The translations under genes were made by a program, and so were the position numbers. Under the pieces are notes generated by a model. It did not search any database. It was not told the origin of the DNA and was given only the letters and a program-made list of their open reading frames with translations. From contig NZ_CP021361.1 of NCBI RefSeq assembly GCF_002157145.1, positions 1,612,001 through 1,676,000 on the forward strand: DNA of 64,000 nt. Reading direction: 5' to 3'. This document shows, piece by piece, positions 54,699-63,548 of the stretch; within the stretch, counting starts at the first letter, position 1; every line of letters begins with the position of its first letter. This DNA is from Acidovorax carolinensis. Its GTDB lineage: Bacteria > Pseudomonadota > Gammaproteobacteria > Burkholderiales > Burkholderiaceae_C.

Positions 54699-56090
54699 AT
54701 GAGCGAAGCACTCTCCCCCACCAAAACACCCAAAGTCGGATTCGTCAGCCTCGGTTGCCCCAAGGCCCTGACGGACTCTGAACTCATCCTCACGCAACTG
54801 AGCGCCGAGGGTTACGAAACCTCCAAGACCTTCCAGGGCGCGGACCTGGTCATCGTCAACACCTGCGGTTTTATTGACGATGCCGTCAAGGAAAGCCTGG
54901 ACACCATTGGTGAGGCGCTGGCCGAGAACGGCAAAGTCATCGTCACCGGCTGCCTGGGCGCGCGCGCGGGCGAGGGTGGCGGCAACATGGTGCGCGAGAT
55001 GCACCCCAGCGTGCTGGCCGTGACCGGCCCCCACGCCACGCAGGAGGTGATGGATGCCGTCCACCTGAACCTGCCCAAGCCGCATGACCCGTTTGTGGAC
55101 CTGGTGCCCGGTGGCTTTGGCATCGCGGGCATCAAGCTCACCCCCAGGCACTATGCCTACATCAAGATCAGCGAAGGATGCAACCACCGCTGCACCTTCT
55201 GCATCATCCCCTCGATGCGTGGCGACCTGGTGTCGCGCCCCATTGGCGATGTGCTGAGCGAAGCCAAGGCCTTGTTTGAAGGTGGCGTGAAGGAGCTGCT
55301 GGTGATCAGCCAGGACACCTCGGCCTATGGCGTGGACGTGAAATACCGCACCGGCTTCTGGGACGGCAAGCCCGTCAAGACCCGCATGCTGGAACTGGTG
55401 CAGACGCTGGGCGAAATTGCCGAGCCCTACGGCGCCTGGGTGCGCCTGCACTATGTCTACCCGTATCCGAGCGTGGACGAAGTCATTCCGATCATGGCCA
55501 CGGGCCGTGTATTGCCGTATCTGGATGTGCCATTTCAGCACAGCCACCCCGATGTACTCAAGCGCATGAAGCGCCCGGCCAGCGGCGAGCGCAACCTCGA
55601 GCGCATCCAGCGCTGGCGCGAGGCCTGCCCCGAGATCGTGATCCGCAGCACCTTCATCGCCGGCTTCCCCGGCGAGACCGAAGAAGAGTTTCAGCACCTG
55701 CTCGATTTTGTGCGCGAGGCGCAGATCGACCGGGCCGGCTGTTTTGCCTATAGCGACGTGACCGGCGCCGCCGCTAACGAGCTGCCCGGCATGTTGCCCC
55801 TGGAAGTGCGCGAAGAGCGCCGCGCCCGTTTCATGGCCGTGGCCGAAGAGGTCTCGATTGCCAAGCTGCAGCGCCGTGTGGGCGCCACCATGCAGGTGCT
55901 GGTGGACCACGCGCCCGCGCTGGGCCGCAAGGGCGGCGTGGGCCGCACCTATGCCGATGCACCCGAGATCGACGGCACCGTGCAGCTGCTGCCGCCCGAG
56001 AAGATCAGCAAGACCATGAAGGTCGGCGAGTTCACCAAGGCCCGCATTGTGGGTGTGCGCGGGCACGACCTTGTGGCGCAGCCTATCTGA
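54699..56090 (+). CDS. rimO: Ribosomal protein uS12 methylthiotransferase RimO
   Basis: 463 residues. The N-terminal UPF0004 domain has its three cluster cysteines in [27 protein letters not shown] and [12 protein letters not shown]. The radical SAM domain has [22 protein letters not shown]-terminal TRAM domain (MQVLVDHAP.., [18 protein letters not shown]) binds substrate. It methylthiolates an Asp of ribosomal protein S12. Intact and of normal length. It converges with efp across a bidirectional terminator. Confidence 0.95.
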   Translation: MSEALSPTKTPKVGFVSLGCPKALTDSELILTQLSAEGYETSKTFQGADLVIVNTCGFIDDAVKESLDTIGEALAENGKVIVTGCLGARAGEGGGNMVREMHPSVLAVTGPHATQEVMDAVHLNLPKPHDPFVDLVPGGFGIAGIKLTPRHYAYIKISEGCNHRCTFCIIPSMRGDLVSRPIGDVLSEAKALFEGGVKELLVISQDTSAYGVDVKYRTGFWDGKPVKTRMLELVQTLGEIAEPYGAWVRLHYVYPYPSVDEVIPIMATGRVLPYLDVPFQHSHPDVLKRMKRPASGERNLERIQRWREACPEIVIRSTFIAGFPGETEEEFQHLLDFVREAQIDRAGCFAYSDVTGAAANELPGMLPLEVREERRARFMAVAEEVSIAKLQRRVGATMQVLVDHAPALGRKGGVGRTYADAPEIDGTVQLLPPEKISKTMKVGEFTKARIVGVRGHDLVAQPI

Positions 56091-56102
56091 TGGGTTGATG
56101 GG

Positions 56103-56155
56103 GCTATTGAATTAATAGCATTCGGCGCTTTCTACACGGGCGCCAGAGTCTAAAA
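56103..56155. repeat. Dispersed palindromic repeat, intergenic copy
   Basis: GCTATTGAATTAATAGCATT then CGGCGCTTTCTACACGGGCG and CCAGAGTC. A diverged copy just after rimO. Confidence 0.5.
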
Positions 56156-56161
56156 AGGACA

Positions 56162-56191
56162 CAAAAAAGGCTTCCCTCGGGAAGCCTTTTT
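56162..56191. terminator. Bidirectional terminator between rimO and efp
   Basis: AAAAAAGGCTTCCC-TC-GGGAAGCCTTTTT: a nine-pair stem with A run on one side and T run on the other, so it works for both converging genes. Confidence 0.88.
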
Positions 56192-56207
56192 GTTGTGCGG
56201 AACACAT

Positions 56208-56762
56208 TTACACGCGCTTGCGGTATTCGCCGGTGCGGGTGTCGATTTCGATCTTGTCGCCTTGCGACACGAACAGGGGCACGGGCACTTCAAAGCCGGT
56301 GGCGATCTTGGCAGGCTTGAGCACCTTGCCGGACGTGTCGCCCTTGACGGCGGGTTCCGTCCAGGTGATTTCGCGCTCGACGCTGGTAGGCAGTTCGACC
56401 GAGATGGCCTTGCCGTCGTAGAACACCACTTCCAGCGACATGCCGTCTTCCAGGTAGTTCAGTGCGTCGCCCATGTTTTCGGCTTCGACTTCGTACTGGT
56501 TGAACTCGGTGTCCATGCAGACGTACATGGGGTCGGCGAAGTAGGAGTAGGTGCACTCCTTCTTGTCCAGGATCACGTTGTCGATCTTGTCGTCGGCCTT
56601 GAACACGTTTTCGGTGCCGAAGTTGCCGATCAGGCTTTTGAGCTTCATGCGCACGGTGGCGGCGCCGCGGCCGCCGCGTGCGTATTCGGTCTTGAGGACG
56701 ACCATGGGGTCCTTGCCGTGCATGATGACGTTGCCGGCGCGGATTTCTTGAGCGATTTTCAT
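56208..56762 (-). CDS. efp: Elongation factor P (Arg-32 type)
   Basis: 184 residues. KOW domain with loop [20 protein letters not shown]: the tip residue is Arg32, the form that is rhamnosylated by EarP rather than the beta-lysylated lysine of E. coli. The two OB domains follow ([40 protein letters not shown]). It rescues ribosomes at polyproline stretches. The cognate earP lies 148 bases upstream on the same strand. The start is set at ATG 56762 ([10 protein letters not shown]). Confidence 0.95.
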   Translation of the reverse strand: MKIAQEIRAGNVIMHGKDPMVVLKTEYARGGRGAATVRMKLKSLIGNFGTENVFKADDKIDNVILDKKECTYSYFADPMYVCMDTEFNQYEVEAENMGDALNYLEDGMSLEVVFYDGKAISVELPTSVEREITWTEPAVKGDTSGKVLKPAKIATGFEVPVPLFVSQGDKIEIDTRTGEYRKRV

Positions 56763-56910
56763 AGCAGGTTGCTTGGGTTGGGGCCGCTCAACGCAGGGGC
56801 TGGTGGCCTTCAGGGTCTGAAGGCGCGCCGTGCCGATGCATGTTCCGCGGCGGGAATGCGCTTGGGGCTTGCACGATGTGCCGCACCCGTTTTGCGCAAA
56901 GCCTCGAATT

Positions 56911-58056
56911 TTACCGTTTTTCGGCGACAAAGCCCAAAAGTTGTGCAACCAGATTGTCCTGCGTCAGAAGGCGTGCGCGGGCGGCTGCAATGCAGGCGGT
57001 CCACTCCGCCAGGGTGTGATCGTCAGGCCATTGCAGCGGCGCCGTATCCAGCCCGTTCCAGGTGGCGTGAAACTGCCGCAGCGATGCGGGGGCCTGCAGC
57101 CAGTCGAGAAAGGCCCACAACTTGTCGTGGTGGGCGTTGTCGTGCTGCGGGTAGATGTGCCAGACCAGCGCCTGCCCGGCCCACAGCGCCCGCACCAGCG
57201 AGTCCTCGCCGCGCACGGCGTTGAAGTCGCAGGCCCACAGCATTTCGTCAAACGCGGGCTGGGGGCGGTGGGGTAGGTATGAAATGAATAGCTGTTCGCG
57301 CTTGTCAGACAAGCGCTGGGGGGCGATTTGCCCCCTATTTTGATCGCCAGACTTTGCCAACGCCGCCAACACGGCACCCGTGGGGCGACCCGGAGTGACG
57401 AGCAACTGCGTGGGCTGCGCCTGGCCATGTTGCAGCAGCTCGTGCAGGGCGGGGGGCTCGTAGCAGAACAGCGACACCCAGCGTTGCCTCGGGTCGACCT
57501 CGCCCAGGCCGAACGCTGCCGCGTGTGCAGCCCGCCAGGCGGTGCGGTCAAACGCTTCGCGGCGTTCCATCAAGCCGGGCTCGCGCAGCAGCCCGCCGGT
57601 GGCGGGGGTGAAGCCCGGGTAGAAGAACCAGCGTGTCCAGCCAGCAGCAGGGCCAGACAGGATGGGCGACGGCAGCCGGTGGTTGCGCTCCACATAGCCT
57701 TCCGCCGACAGGTATTCCAGGTTGATCCAGACAGGTTTTTGGCCTCTGGCGCTTGCCTGGCAAGCGCTAAAAGCTATGAATTCAGGAGTAATCTCACAAC
57801 CGAAGGCCTCCACCATCACGTCGGTCGGTGCTTCGTGCGCGGCAGGCACGGGCGCGCCCCAGGCGCGCACCTCCACACTTGGGCAGCCCTGCGGCGCCAT
57901 CCACTGCAGTGCCGAGGCGTCGTCCACCCACAGGCGCACCTGCTGGCCTTGCCCCGCCAGTTGCGTGGCCAGCCGCCAGCACACGCCGATGTCGCCAAAG
58001 TTGTCGATCACGCGGCAGAAAACATCCCATTGCAGGGCGGCGATGGGTTGGGTCAT
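56911..58056 (-). CDS. earP: EF-P arginine rhamnosyltransferase EarP
   Basis: 381 residues. The GT-B fold starts with [20 protein letters not shown], where the NFGDIG Asp residues are catalytic; later [33 protein letters not shown] and [20 protein letters not shown] with [10 protein letters not shown]. It transfers rhamnose from dTDP-rhamnose to Arg32 of EF-P, whose gene follows. Two copies of the dispersed repeat are translated inside it (about residues 93-111 and 238-258) in surface loops. It overlaps the upstream LysR gene by ATGA. Confidence 0.93.
   Translation of the reverse strand: MTQPIAALQWDVFCRVIDNFGDIGVCWRLATQLAGQGQQVRLWVDDASALQWMAPQGCPSVEVRAWGAPVPAAHEAPTDVMVEAFGCEITPEFIAFSACQASARGQKPVWINLEYLSAEGYVERNHRLPSPILSGPAAGWTRWFFYPGFTPATGGLLREPGLMERREAFDRTAWRAAHAAAFGLGEVDPRQRWVSLFCYEPPALHELLQHGQAQPTQLLVTPGRPTGAVLAALAKSGDQNRGQIAPQRLSDKREQLFISYLPHRPQPAFDEMLWACDFNAVRGEDSLVRALWAGQALVWHIYPQHDNAHHDKLWAFLDWLQAPASLRQFHATWNGLDTAPLQWPDDHTLAEWTACIAAARARLLTQDNLVAQLLGFVAEKR
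57279..57344. repeat. Dispersed palindromic repeat, first copy inside earP
   Basis: AATAGCTGTTCGCGCTTGTC then AGACAAGCGCTGGGGGGCGA. A following GGGGGGC..GCCCCCT hairpin extends it. It is translated as part of EarP ([16 protein letters not shown]). Confidence 0.7.
57731..57790. repeat. Dispersed palindromic repeat, second copy inside earP
   Basis: GGTTTTTGGCCTCTGGCGCT then TGCCTGGCAAGCGCTAAAAG and CTATGAATTCAGG. Translated in frame as [20 protein letters not shown]. Confidence 0.7.
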
Positions 58057-58958
58057 GGGGTGGCGGCCGCGCCCGGCGGGTTGCGCAGGTGGTCCACCAG
58101 CAGCCGTGCGACGCTGGACAGGGATTCTTCGGCGCGCACGCACAGCACCAGCCGGCGCGGCGCCCAGGGCTCGTTCAGCGTGATGGCCCGGATTGCCAGC
58201 GTGCCGCGGTAAAGCGCGGCGCTGCCGCGCGGCATTACGCCAATGCCCAGGCCGGCGGCCACCATGAGGCACAGCGCGTCGTAGCTCGTGACCTGGATGC
58301 GCAGCTTGAGCGGCAGGTCCGCCTCGGCGGCGGCACGCATGAGCTGGTTGTTCACGGCGCTGCCGGGGTGCATGCCGACAAAGTCAAAGGGCAGGGCCTC
58401 GGCCAGGCGCACCGCCTTGCGGCGGGCTAGCCCATGGCCCGTGGGCACGATCAGCACCAGTTCGTCGCTGCGGTAAGGCAGCAGCGTGATGCGCTCGCCA
58501 TACTTGCCGTCGTTCAGGATGCCCACATCGGCCGCGTTTTCGGCGACCGACTGGGCAATGGCCGTGCTGATCTGCTCCTGCAGGCGCACATCCACCTGCG
58601 GGTGCAGCGCCAAAAAGCTTTGCAGCTCGCCGGGCAGAAACTGCGTGATGGCCGAGATGTTGGCCACCACGCGCACATGGCCGCGCACGCCGGTGCCGTA
58701 CTCGCGCATCTGGCTGGCAATGCCATCGAGGTCGTTGAGCACGCCGCGCGCCAGGTTCAGCAGGGCGAATGCTGCGGCCGTAGGCTCGGTGCCCCGGTTG
58801 CTGCGGGTGAACAGTTCCACCTGCAGCGCGGCCTCCAGGTCGGCCAGGCGGCGGCTCACGGCCGATGCCGCCAGGTGTTCGCGCGCGGCGGCGGCGGCGA
58901 TGGTGTTTTCTTCCATCACGGCAACAAACAGGCGCAGGGAGACGGGGTCGAGTTTCAT
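58053..58958 (-). CDS. LysR-family transcriptional regulator
   Basis: 301 residues. N-terminal helix-turn-helix (SLRLFVAVMEENTIAAAAAR, REHLAASAVSRRLADLEAAL, LFTRSNRGTEPTAAAF) and an effector domain (GHVRVVANISAITQFLPGEL). It is divergent from a CaiB-type CoA-transferase gene, the common position of a LysR activator for such catabolic genes, yet its stop overlaps earP (ATGA), so translation of EarP may depend on it. The effector is unknown. The start is set at 58958 (MKLDPVSLRL). Confidence 0.87.
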   Translation of the reverse strand: MKLDPVSLRLFVAVMEENTIAAAAAREHLAASAVSRRLADLEAALQVELFTRSNRGTEPTAAAFALLNLARGVLNDLDGIASQMREYGTGVRGHVRVVANISAITQFLPGELQSFLALHPQVDVRLQEQISTAIAQSVAENAADVGILNDGKYGERITLLPYRSDELVLIVPTGHGLARRKAVRLAEALPFDFVGMHPGSAVNNQLMRAAAEADLPLKLRIQVTSYDALCLMVAAGLGIGVMPRGSAALYRGTLAIRAITLNEPWAPRRLVLCVRAEESLSSVARLLVDHLRNPPGAAATP

Positions 58959-59094
58959 GGGGCATGGATCGTACCTTGTCACCATGCCGGTTTGCGATGG
59001 CAGCTTCGCGCATCAGCGTTTTACGGCCGGGGCGGGTGTGGGCATGATGCGGGCCAAACCCACACAGGCCACGCGCCTGCGGAGACAACGCTGC

Positions 59095-60350
59095 ATGGAA
59101 TCGTCGCAATCACTTTCGGCCCCGTCACCACCCACTTCACCCGCCGCGCTAGCGGGTGTGCGCGTGGTTGAAATGGGCCAACTCATCGCCGGGCCGTTTT
59201 GCGGCAAGACACTGGGTGAGTTCGGGGCCGATGTGATCAAGATCGAGGCCCCGCAGACCCGAGCCGACCCGGTGCGTCGGGCGGCGACCCGCTGCGCAAC
59301 TGGCGCCTGATCAAGGAAGGCACTTCGGTGTGGTGGCAGGTGCAGTCGCGCAACAAGCGCTCGGTGGCGCTGGACCTGCGCCAGAAGGAGGGCCAGGATA
59401 TCGCCCGCCAGCTGATTGCCGAGGCCGATGTGCTGATCGAGAACTTTCGCCCCGGCACGCTCGAAGGCTGGGGCCTGTCGCCCGAGGAGCTGCATGCACT
59501 CAACCCCGGCCTGGTCATGCTGCGCATCTCGGGCTACGGCCAGACCGGCCCCTACCGCGACCTGCCGGGCTTTGGCGCCATTGGCGAGGCCATGGGCGGC
59601 CTGCGCCACCTGACGGGCGAGCCGGGCCGCGTGCCGGTGCGCGTGGGCGTGTCGATTGGTGACACGCTGGCGGCGCTGCACGGCACCATCGGCGTGCTCA
59701 CGGCGCTGTACCACCGCAAGGTCAACGGCGGCCAGGGCCAGGTGATCGACGTGGCGCTGCACGAGGCCGTGTTCAACGTGATGGAAAGCCTGATCCCCGA
59801 ATACAGCGCGTTTGGTGCGGTGCGCGAGGCCGCAGGCAGCGCGCTGCCAGGCATTGCGCCGTCCAACGCCTACCCCTGCCAGGACGGCTGGGTGCTGATT
59901 GCAGGCAATGGCGACAGCATCTTCAAGCGGCTGATGGACACCATCGGCCGCCCCGACCTGGGCGCCGCGCCCGACCTGGCCGACAACGCCGGCCGCGTGG
60001 CGCGCGTGCAAGAGCTCGACGCCGCCATCGGCGCCTGGAGCGCGCAGCGCACGGTGCAGCAGGTGCTGGATGCACTTGCCACCGCTCGCGTGCCCGCCGG
60101 CAAGGTTTATACCGCCAAGGACATTGCCGAAGACCCGCACTACCGCGCACGCGACATGCTGCTCTCGCAGACCACGCGCGACGGCTACACGGTGGAGGTG
60201 CCCGGCATTGTGCCCAAGCTATCGGCCACGCCCGGCACCATCCGCAGCAGCGCGCCGCACCTCGGTGATGACACCGACGCCGTGCTGGCCGAGGCGGGCT
60301 TGTCGCGTGAACAGATTGCGCTGCTGCGCAGCAAAGGGGTGATTCAATGA
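59095..60350 (+). CDS. CaiB/BaiF family CoA-transferase (one-base frameshift near 59280)
   Basis: About 418 residues with one base restored. The N-terminal part (LAGVRVVEMGQLIAGPFCGK, GEFGADVIKIEAPQTR) is in one frame and GGDPLRNWRLIKEGTSVWWQ onward in the next; a G4-to-G3 loss at 59279-59281 explains it. Other family motifs: NKRSVALDLRQKEGQDIARQ, VLIENFRPGTLEGWGLSPEE, MLRISGYGQTGPYRDLPGFG. Class III CoA-transferases move CoA between dicarboxylic acids. It is coupled (ATGA) to an HMG-CoA-lyase-like gene, suggesting activation then cleavage of one acid. Confidence 0.88.
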
Positions 60351-61327
60351 CTGCATCCAACACGGTTTGGCAAGGCGCGGGGCGCCGCATTCACATGCAG
60401 GAAGTGGGCACACGCGACGGCCTGCAGATGGAGCAGGCCTTTGTGTCCACCGAGGACAAGATCACGCTGGTGAATGCGCTGTCGAACGCAGGCCTGTCCA
60501 AGATCGAGGTGACCTCGTTCACTTCGCCTACGACCATCCCGGCGCTCCGGGATGCCGAAATCGTCATGCGCGAGGTCACGCGCCGCCTCGGCACCGTCTA
60601 CAGCGCCCTGGTGCCCAATGTGCGGGGGGCTGAGCGCGCCATCGAGGCGCGCACGGATGAGCTCAACCTCGTCATGTCGGCCAGCGAAACGCACAACATC
60701 GCCAATCTGCGCATGACACGCGAGCAGTCATTTGCCAGCCTGGCGCAGGTGGTGGCCACGGCGCAGGCCGCGCAGGTGGCCGTGAACATTTCGCTGTCGT
60801 GCGTGTTCGGCTGCCCCATGGAGGGCGATGTGGCCCCGGCCGACGTGCTGGGCTGGGTGCAGCGCTTTACCGACCTGGGCGTGCGCGGCGTCACGCTGTG
60901 CGATACCACGGGCATGGCCTACCCCGCGCAAGTGGCGCAGCTCACGGCCGCAGCCCGGGCGCGCTGGCCGGGCGTGGATTTTACGCTGCACTTTCACAAC
61001 ACACGCGGCATGGGGCTGGCCAATGTGCTGGCGGCCATTGATGCGGGGGCCGACCGGTTTGATGCCTCGCTGGGCGGCCTGGGCGGCTGCCCCTACGCGC
61101 CGGGCGCGTCGGGCAATGTGTGCAGCGAGGAAATCGTGCACGCGCTGCAGCTCATGGGCTACGACACGGGGGTGGACCTGGCCCAGCTGGTTGCCGCCGC
61201 GCAGCGCCTGCCCGCCCTGATTGGCCACGATATTCCCAGCCAGATCGCCAAGGCGGGGCCGCGCCTGTCGCTGCACCCGGTGCCTGCGGACTTCGAGGCG
61301 ATTCGTGCGCGGGCGCTGGCGCGCTGA
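60347..61327 (+). CDS. Hydroxymethylglutaryl-CoA lyase family enzyme
   Basis: 326 residues, DRE-TIM fold. The metal site start is IHMQEVGTRDGLQMEQAFVS; then KIEVTSFTSPTTIPALRDAE, NISLSCVFGCPMEGDVAPAD, TLCDTTGMAYPAQVAQL, DFTLHFHNTRGMGLANVLAA and the catalytic Cys loop SLGGLGGCPYAPGASGNVCS. It cleaves 3-hydroxy-3-methylglutaryl-CoA or a related acyl-CoA (citramalyl-type). The neighbouring CoA-transferase suggests a free dicarboxylate is the growth substrate. Confidence 0.9.
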   Translation: MTASNTVWQGAGRRIHMQEVGTRDGLQMEQAFVSTEDKITLVNALSNAGLSKIEVTSFTSPTTIPALRDAEIVMREVTRRLGTVYSALVPNVRGAERAIEARTDELNLVMSASETHNIANLRMTREQSFASLAQVVATAQAAQVAVNISLSCVFGCPMEGDVAPADVLGWVQRFTDLGVRGVTLCDTTGMAYPAQVAQLTAAARARWPGVDFTLHFHNTRGMGLANVLAAIDAGADRFDASLGGLGGCPYAPGASGNVCSEEIVHALQLMGYDTGVDLAQLVAAAQRLPALIGHDIPSQIAKAGPRLSLHPVPADFEAIRARALAR

Positions 61328-61389
61328 CCTTTGCTCGCATATTCGCGGTTGCTGCCCATTTCATCCACAAAAACCCGGAGACAAAAGCA

Positions 61390-62367
61390 ATGCCCTTTCA
61401 CCCGATTTCCCGCCGCGTCTTCACTGCTGCCGTGCTGTGTTCTGCCGCCTTTACGGCGGGCGCGCAGGACAAGTTCCCGTCCAAGCCCATCACCGTGGTG
61501 GTGCCGCAGGCCGCGGGCGGCGCCAACGATGCCATTGCCCGCGTGCTGGCGCAAAAGCTCGGCGAGCAGCTGGGCCAGAGCGTGATCGTGGAGAACCGCC
61601 CCGGCGCTGGCGGCACGCTGGCCACGGGCACCTCGGCCCGTGCGCGCAACGATGGCTACACGCTGCTGCTCACGGCCGACAGCGCGCATGTGATTGGCCC
61701 GGCGCTCTACAAGAACCCGGGCTTTCACCCGGTGAAAGATTTCACGCCCGTGGCACCCGTTGCAACGGCGGGCTATGTGCTGGTGGCGCATCCGTTATTC
61801 CCCGCCAACACCGTGGCTGAGCTGGTCACGCTGGCCAAGGCCAGCCCTGGCAAGTATTCGATTGCCTCGGCGGGCAACGGCACGCTGAACCACCTGATCG
61901 GCGAGATGCTGCAAAAGGCTGCAGGCATCCAGCTGCAGCACATTCCCTACAAGGGCTCGGCGGCCGCGGCCACCGACGTGGTGGGCGGGCAGGTGCCGCT
62001 GTCGGTGCAAAGCCTGCCCTCGGCCATTGCCTTCATCAAGGCGGGCAAGCTCAAGGTGCTGGGCGTGGTCAACGAAAAGCGCGTGGCCGCCTTGCCCGAT
62101 GCGCCGACGATTGGCGAAACCATCAAGGGTTTTGGCCAGGCGCCCTGGTATGCGCTGTTTGCCCCGGCCGGCACGCCAGCGCCGATCGTGGCGCAACTGC
62201 AGGCCGAGGTGGCTCGCGCGCTGGAGCACAAGGATGTGGTCGAGAAGCTGGCCGCCGTGGGCTGCGAACCCTTCAAGGGCACCGCAGCCCAACTGGGCGC
62301 ATTGGTGCAGGCCGACCTGCCCAAGTGGAGCCGCGTGGTCAAGGACACCGGCGCCACTGTGGATTGA
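61390..62367 (+). CDS. Bug-type solute-binding protein (first of a tandem pair)
   Basis: 325 residues. Signal peptide RRVFTAAVLCSAAFTAGA then DKFPSKPITVVVPQAAGGAN, ENRPGAGGTLATGTSARARN, YSIASAGNGTLNHLIGEMLQ and IPYKGSAAAATDVVGGQVPL. Bug proteins bind small carboxylates in the periplasm. It directly follows the lyase gene and precedes a second Bug gene, so it probably supplies the acid processed by the CoA-transferase and lyase. No membrane subunits are nearby. Confidence 0.9.
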   Translation: MPFHPISRRVFTAAVLCSAAFTAGAQDKFPSKPITVVVPQAAGGANDAIARVLAQKLGEQLGQSVIVENRPGAGGTLATGTSARARNDGYTLLLTADSAHVIGPALYKNPGFHPVKDFTPVAPVATAGYVLVAHPLFPANTVAELVTLAKASPGKYSIASAGNGTLNHLIGEMLQKAAGIQLQHIPYKGSAAAATDVVGGQVPLSVQSLPSAIAFIKAGKLKVLGVVNEKRVAALPDAPTIGETIKGFGQAPWYALFAPAGTPAPIVAQLQAEVARALEHKDVVEKLAAVGCEPFKGTAAQLGALVQADLPKWSRVVKDTGATVD

Positions 62368-62442
62368 CCGGGTAGCCGGGGTTTTCCCCGGCCAACCGCC
62401 CGCTGCAACGACATTCAACAACAGAGATAACGGAGACACCGC

Positions 62443-63422
62443 ATGAACATGCATCGCAAACAATTCACCACCCTGGCCCTTGCGGCCCTGGCCCTGGGCA
62501 CCATCGGCAACGCTGGGGCGCAAGGTGCCTACCCCAGCAAGACCGTGACCATGGTGGTACCCACCGCAGCAGGCGGCACCACCGACCTCTCGGCCCGCAT
62601 GCTGGCCCAGGCGCTGGCGCCGGTGCTGGGCCAGTCGGTGGTGGTGGACAACAAAGGCGGCGGCAACGGCAACATTGCGGCCAGCATCGTCAAGCGCGCC
62701 GAGGCCGATGGCTACACGCTGCTCATGCAGTACTCGGGCTACCACGTGATCTCGCCCCACCTTACCAAGGTGGCGCAGTGGGCGCAGAGCGACTTTCAGC
62801 CGGTGGCCAATGTGATATCGGCGCCGCAGATCATTGTGGTGCGCAACGACCTGCCGGTGAAATCGCTGCCCGATCTCATCGCCTACGCCAAGGCCAACCC
62901 GGGCAAGCTCAACTACGCTTCGTCGGGCAACGGTTCGCTGCAGCACGTGACCGGTGCCATGCTGGAACAGCAGGGTGCCATCAAGATGGTGCACGTGCCC
63001 TACAAGGGCACCGGCCCCGCGCTGCAGGACCTGCTGGGCGGCCAGGTGGACCTGACCTTTGGCACGGCACCGCCCTTCATGCCCCACATCGCCAGCGGCA
63101 AGCTGCGCGTGCTGGCCGTGACCGGCAAGCAGCGCCTGCCCAGCCTGCCCGATGTGCCGACCACCGCCGAGGCGGGCTACCCCAAGGTCGATGCCACGTC
63201 GTGGTTTGCCGTGTTTGCCCCCGCCGCCGTGCCCAAGGCGGTGGTGGACAGGCTCACGGCTGACATCCGCACCGTGGTGCAGAACGCCGCTTTCCAGCAA
63301 AAGGCGCAGGAGCAGGGCGCCACGGCCGACTACCAGACCCCGCGCAGCTGGGCGACAAGGTCAAGGCCGACCTGGCCAACTGGGCTTCGGTGGTGAAGAC
63401 GTCAAAGATCGAAGCGGAATAA
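62443..63422 (+). CDS. Bug-type solute-binding protein (second of the pair; frameshift near 63341)
   Basis: About 326 residues after restoring one base. Signal peptide KQFTTLALAALALGTIGNAG, then YPSKTVTMVVPTAAGGTTDL, DNKGGGNGNIAASIVKRAEA, LNYASSGNGSLQHVTGAMLE and VPYKGTGPALQDLLGGQVDL. The frame breaks after ADYQTP (CCGCG for probable CCGGCG at 63340-63343); the correct ending AQLGDKVKADLANWASVVKT is in the next frame and stops at 63422. The pair probably arose by duplication and binds related acids. Confidence 0.88.
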
Positions 63423-63425
63423 GGG

Positions 63426-63480
63426 TGAAAATGACCGCTGACGCTTGATAAACGCTATGGATAGGTATCAAAAAGGTAGC
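63426..63480. repeat. Dispersed palindromic repeat, intergenic copy
   Basis: GACCGCTGACGCTTGATAAA then CGCTATGGATAGGTATCAAA. A diverged copy between the second Bug gene and the terminator. Confidence 0.45.
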
Positions 63481-63493
63481 ATCAGCCAGTCAA

Positions 63494-63525
63494 CAAAGAG
63501 AGCGCCCCGGTGGCGCTCTTTTTGT
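63494..63525. terminator. Bidirectional terminator
   Basis: AAAGAGAGCGCC-CCG-GTGGCGCTCTTTTTG: a strong stem between the second Bug gene and the converging nitroreductase gene, with A and T runs on the two sides. Confidence 0.85.
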
Positions 63526-63548
63526 TTGGTTTTCAGCCCGCGCAGGGT

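Noticed and set aside
57300..57345. A terminator-like hairpin (GGGGGGCGATTTGCCCCCT) within earP
   Set aside because: It lies in the middle of the reading frame, is part of a repeat copy and has no proper T run on the coding strand.
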